From positions 1 to 14,459 of the forward strand of contig CALESE010000180.1 of assembly GCA_937907205.1 (NCBI GenBank): a stretch of DNA of 14,459 nt. The letters run 5' to 3'. This document shows positions 14,449 through 14,459 of the stretch, one piece after another. Position numbers and translations under genes: made by a program. Numbering within the stretch: position 1 is the stretch's first letter; each line of letters starts with the position of its first letter. A model generated the notes under the pieces. The model was not told the origin of the DNA, did no database searches, and was given only the letters and a program-made list of their open reading frames with translations. This DNA comes from an uncultured Romboutsia sp. (GTDB taxonomy: Bacteria > Bacillota > Clostridia > Peptostreptococcales > Peptostreptococcaceae).

Positions 14449-14459
14449 ATTAGAAAAAC

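Larger units (their letters stand above)
13939..14459. other. Long non-coding, dyad-rich region upstream of the recombinase
   Basis: About 520 bases without a convincing coding frame; the short ATG frames checked stop within a few codons. It contains the candidate recombinase promoter, the AACTATACC repeats, a 28-bp palindrome, an 18-bp palindrome and a copy of the ACTTAATT operator-like dyad. It may be a divergent control region for a gene beyond the right edge, or hold a small RNA. Confidence 0.4.

Overview
The window is a strongly AT-rich chromosomal segment from a low-GC, spore-forming Firmicute. It is most likely in the class Clostridia, and the Clostridioides/Peptostreptococcaceae group fits best. 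The support is a YtaF-type sporulation membrane protein, AGGAGG-like ribosome binding sites before nearly every gene, short intergenic gaps with strong hairpin terminators, and a LexA box of the GAAC-N4-GTTT type. Species cannot be fixed from sequence reading alone. No CRISPR array, rRNA, tRNA or insertion sequence was seen.

Layout, left to right. ytaF (minus) and clpB (plus) diverge. clpB has a near-perfect sigma-A promoter and a leader of about 140 nt holding a long hairpin. After a terminator comes a cysteine-motif protein gene (C_GCxxG_C_C type) broken by a -1 frameshift at a run of seven A, then a 21-bp terminator. The sbcD-sbcC pair follows (Mre11/Rad50-type nuclease) and ends in a terminator shared with a convergent small membrane-protein gene of unknown function. 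Divergent from that gene is a two-gene unit whose first product has a MotA/ExbB-type channel domain plus a long helical cytoplasmic tail. Its second product has one membrane helix with the ion-carrying Asp, plus an OmpA/MotB peptidoglycan-binding domain. The architecture resembles ZorA/ZorB of Zorya anti-phage systems, but no ZorC, ZorD or ZorE partner is present. Next are deoD (purine nucleoside phosphorylase), convergent with lexA through an overlapping terminator, and a tyrosine recombinase gene upstream of lexA on the same strand. The last 520 bases are non-coding and rich in palindromes.

How the genes relate. Several products deal with stress or DNA damage: ClpB (disaggregation), SbcCD (processing of DNA ends and hairpins), LexA (SOS repressor, with a LexA box over its own promoter) and DeoD (nucleoside salvage). 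The novelty candidates are the orphan ZorAB-like stator pair with its divergent small membrane protein, the clpB leader hairpin, the frameshifted cysteine gene, a 17-bp palindrome present twice about 10.7 kb apart, a palindrome upstream of deoD, and the dyad-rich region upstream of the recombinase. Most predicted reading frames on the opposite strand of clpB, sbcD, sbcC and the recombinase are shadows and are left out.
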